Shown: one piece after another, positions 61,909-64,000 of the stretch
Layout of the letters: each line of letters opens with the position of its first letter
Position numbering within the stretch: position 1 is the stretch's first letter
Assembly (NCBI GenBank): GCA_025057155.1
Contig: JANWYD010000006.1
Location: 62,001-126,000 of the forward strand
Source: Chloroflexaceae bacterium
Lineage (GTDB): Bacteria > Chloroflexota > Chloroflexia > Chloroflexales > Chloroflexaceae
Length of the DNA stretch: 64,000 nt
Direction: 5' to 3'
Translations under genes and position numbers: made by a program
Notes under the pieces: model-generated
Told to the model about the DNA's origin: nothing
Seen by the model: the letters and a program-made list of their open reading frames with translations, nothing else
The model's database searches: none

Positions 61909-62200
61909 AGTAGATTCCAAAAGCGTTTTCAGCTATCCGTTTGCCGTAGCTAGCTGGTTACAGCAAACAGGTATAATGCAGGGCGTCACCGCGAGCCAGC
62001 GGCGCTTGCTCCGTCGGATTGTCAGGCGTCCGCACTTAAGGCGCGCGGGCGGCAAAACACGTCCTGATCCCGGTTCCTGTTGAAGAGAGCGCCCGCACGG
62101 TTATCACTAGATCTCATGGCAGCATGATAGACGGCAATCCAAAATCCAAAATCCAAAATCCAAACCTGTCAGTTCCACTTCAGCGCGACAAGGAACGACC
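61909..62200. other. Gap before the second STAS gene
   Basis: A TATAAT at 61972-61977 may be the promoter of the second STAS gene. A CCAAAAT tract lies at 62136-62164, 36 bp before its start codon. No gene is seen. Confidence 0.5.
62136..62164. repeat. CCAAAAT heptamer tract 5' of STAS protein B
   Basis: About four tandem copies of CCAAAAT, in the same orientation as the tract at 207-238. Both lie directly upstream of a plus-strand start codon. Confidence 0.85.
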
Positions 62201-63295
62201 ATGGGTAGACTCGATGCGCTGTTCGCGAGCCTGCGCATTCCCGATGAAGATGTGCAGCGCCGGGGGCGGATTCTGAATATTCTAGCACTCGGCCTGATCA
62301 TTCTGAGCTTAGTCTATGTACCGATCAGCCTGATCACCGGTTATGCCTTGTTGCGGATCGGGCAACTGCTGACGATGGCGATTGTCGCGGGCATAGCATT
62401 CTGGCTCGGCCGATCCGGGCGGGTGACCGTGGGCGCCTATCTCCTCATCGGGGTCATGATCTACGCGGTAGCCTCATCCATTCCCGGACGGTTTTTCTCA
62501 GCCAACATCCTCTTCTTCACCATTCTCCCCGTGCTCTTTGCGGGCGTCCTGCTGACGCCTATTCACATCTGGAACGTGCTGATTATCACGGTGGCCATCA
62601 TCACATTTCGGGTGAGTCAGCTTCCTCCCGGCATACGCTACAGCATGTCGTGGAACACCACCTTTTACAATGCGCCGCTGCTGCTGTTCGCGGTCGCGTT
62701 GGTGAGCTTTCTCAACGCCCGCGCAACTGTGCAGACCCTGCGGCAGCTTGCGGCGGCCCGCGCAGAAGCCGAGACGGCTAACCAGGCCCTCACGGCCAGC
62801 AATGCAACTCTGGAGACACGGGTCGAAGAACGCACCGTCGCCCTGCGTCAGGCCCTCGAAGAGCAGCGGGCCATCGCCACGCAACTTCAGGCCAGCCTGG
62901 CGACCCAGCAAGAACTCAACCGGGTCATCGCCTCTCTTTCGATACCGGTGATCCCTATCAGCGCCGGCACGCTAGTGGCGCCGATTATCGGCAACCTCGA
63001 CACTGAACGCGCCAGGCTGCTGCTCACCACCCTGCTGGCGCAGGTTGAGGCGACCAGGGCCCGCACCGTCGTGCTGGATATCACCGGCGTCGCCGTGGTG
63101 GACGACCAGGTAGCCGCGGCGCTGCTGCAGGCGGCCAGCGCCGCGCGGCTGATGGGCGCCGAAACGGTAATCGTCGGCATTCGCCCCGAAGTGGCGCATA
63201 CCCTGGTCCACCTGGGCGCGGATCTGTCCCATCTTCACACCGCCGCCACCCTGCAGGACGCTCTGCAGGCGCTCGATGGCCGGGCGCGCCGGTGA
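62201..63295 (+). CDS. Membrane RsbR-like STAS protein B
   Basis: A 364-residue paralogue of the 59429 protein with the same layout: about six helices, coiled coil (RAEAETANQALTASNATLET) and a STAS domain. It differs at both regulatory positions. VLDITGVAVVDDQVA has Asp302 in place of the first Thr, while GIRPEVAHT keeps Thr334 at the second. The ribosome site is AAGGAACGACC. It probably acts in the same signalling complex as protein A. Confidence 0.82.
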   Translation: MGRLDALFASLRIPDEDVQRRGRILNILALGLIILSLVYVPISLITGYALLRIGQLLTMAIVAGIAFWLGRSGRVTVGAYLLIGVMIYAVASSIPGRFFSANILFFTILPVLFAGVLLTPIHIWNVLIITVAIITFRVSQLPPGIRYSMSWNTTFYNAPLLLFAVALVSFLNARATVQTLRQLAAARAEAETANQALTASNATLETRVEERTVALRQALEEQRAIATQLQASLATQQELNRVIASLSIPVIPISAGTLVAPIIGNLDTERARLLLTTLLAQVEATRARTVVLDITGVAVVDDQVAAALLQAASAARLMGAETVIVGIRPEVAHTLVHLGADLSHLHTAATLQDALQALDGRARR

Positions 63296-63403
63296 GGCTG
63301 GCCGTTCACCATGTTCCGCACCTGTGCTCACCGCCGAGAACGCGGAGAGATCAGAGGGTTTCGCTCAACCGCCGTCTCTGTGGTTAATCTGAACAGGTAT
63401 CGC

Positions 63404-63748
63404 ATGATCTATCACATTACCAGCAATGCCACCTGGATGGCGGCCCGGGCCGCGGGAAGCTACACGGCGGACTCGCTGGCAACCGAGGGCTTTATCCATT
63501 TCTCAACTCGCGACCAGGTGCTCCGCGTCGCCAACGCGCTGTTTGGGGGGCGAAGAGATCTCGTGCTGCTGGCCGTAGACCCGGCGCGTCTCAGCGCGGA
63601 GGTGCGTTACGAGGAGACACATCCCGGCGAATACTTCCCGCACCTCTACGGCCCGCTCAACCTCGACGCGGTCGTGGCCGTGTATCCCTTTCCACCCCGG
63701 CCTGACGGGAGCTTTGACTGGCCGCCGGGGTGTCCTGTAGAGGTGTAG
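63404..63748 (+). CDS. DUF952 family protein
   Basis: A 114-residue protein covering the DUF952 family: starts MIYHITSNATWMAA, then EGFIHFSTRDQVLRVAN, VLLAVDPARLSAEVRYEE and FPHLYGPLNLDAVVAVYPF. The family resembles glutathione-S-transferase-linked or ADP-ribosyltransferase-like folds in some proposals, but the function is unknown. The start 63404 drops a 31-residue, non-conserved extension. Confidence 0.85.
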   Translation: MIYHITSNATWMAARAAGSYTADSLATEGFIHFSTRDQVLRVANALFGGRRDLVLLAVDPARLSAEVRYEETHPGEYFPHLYGPLNLDAVVAVYPFPPRPDGSFDWPPGCPVEV

Positions 63749-63910
63749 AGCTGTGGAGGTGTGGAGATGTAGAGTTGTAGCGTGTCAACCACATTGGCTC
63801 ACGGTAGAGCACTGAAGTAGAGCTGTGGAGGCGTGGAGATGTAGAGTTGTAGCCGTGTCGGTTCATCTCCACACCTCCACACCTCCACACCTCTACACCT
63901 CCACATCTCT
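63738..63910. repeat. GTGGAGGT minisatellite with inverted arms
   Basis: Left units (GTGGAGGTGTGGAGATGTAG and relatives) and right ACCTCCACACCTCCAC units are inverted around about 63868, so the tract can fold into a long hairpin. It fills the gap between the DUF952 gene and the next, leftward gene, and may end transcription from both sides. Confidence 0.8.
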
Positions 63911-64000
63911 ACCCCCCCAGGGCCGCCAGCACCTCGCCCCGTGGCACGCTGCGCTGCACGCCAGCGCGCAGGTCCTTGACCACCACCTCGTTGCGCGCCA
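63909..64000 (-). CDS. hisS: C-terminus of histidyl-tRNA synthetase (partial)
   Basis: The last 29 residues, ARNEVVVKDLRAGVQRSVPR...LAALGG, match the HisS C-terminus (compare the VVKDLRSGEQ end of E. coli HisS). The stop codon is at 63911-63909; the rest lies beyond the right edge. The length seen is too short to exclude another synthetase family. Confidence 0.6.
   Translation of the reverse strand, partial: ARNEVVVKDLRAGVQRSVPRGEVLAALGG

Noticed and set aside
1-64000. tRNA or rRNA genes
   Set aside because: No convincing tRNA T-loop and acceptor-stem combination or conserved rRNA segment was found by eye; a covariance-model scan would decide.

Overview
The window is high-GC DNA with short operons and many small dispersed intergenic repeats. 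The gene styles (Lon, Der, PolX with a PHP domain, a YnjBCD-type transporter, RsbR-like STAS proteins, a type I-D CRISPR-Cas locus) suggest a Chloroflexota bacterium of the Roseiflexus/Chloroflexus kind. That assignment is inferred from protein character, not from a marker gene. No rRNA or tRNA gene was seen.

Positions 1-18,735 are mostly housekeeping: an MDR oxidoreductase, sfsA, a YnjB/C/D-type ABC importer with a kinase-like protein behind it, lon, a family-39 glycosyltransferase, der, a ring-cleaving dioxygenase, polX, a family-4 glycosyltransferase, a 6-pyruvoyl-tetrahydropterin-synthase-like protein and a TetR regulator. At 19,196-24,292 an RND efflux permease and its lipoprotein adaptor are read leftwards toward the TetR gene. 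Next come an orphan response regulator whose phospho-acceptor Asp appears to be Glu, an RDD membrane protein, a protein with nine exact 13-residue repeats, and a MNT/HEPN toxin-antitoxin pair whose nucleotidyltransferase is frameshifted.

Positions 29,428-44,484 hold a complete type I-D CRISPR-Cas locus: cas3, cas10d, csc2, csc1, cas6, cas4, cas1, cas2, then an array of 39 identical 37-bp repeats. A second, decayed array with a different repeat follows directly. A broken IS5-like transposase adjoins it. A dispersed element of about 95 bp occurs once before cas1 and once after the transposase remnant.

Positions 46,630-57,986 are the most unusual region. A CHAT-protease protein is followed by a P-loop ATPase with a C-terminal OmpR-type winged helix. 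After that come two STAND-type NTPases (the second with TPR-like helices), a radical SAM/SPASM enzyme and a two-helix membrane peptide. Four 8-bp sites spaced exactly 11 bp apart lie between the winged-helix gene and the NTPase operon, which suggests that the winged-helix protein controls the operon. I read this as a candidate signalling or conflict (defence) system combining NTPase sensing, a caspase-like protease and a radical-SAM peptide modification step. I do not recognise it as a named system.

The right end carries a PHP-domain hydrolase, two paralogous membrane-STAS proteins that each keep a different one of the two RsbR phosphorylation threonines, a DUF58 protein, a DUF952 protein and the C-terminus of a probable histidyl-tRNA synthetase.
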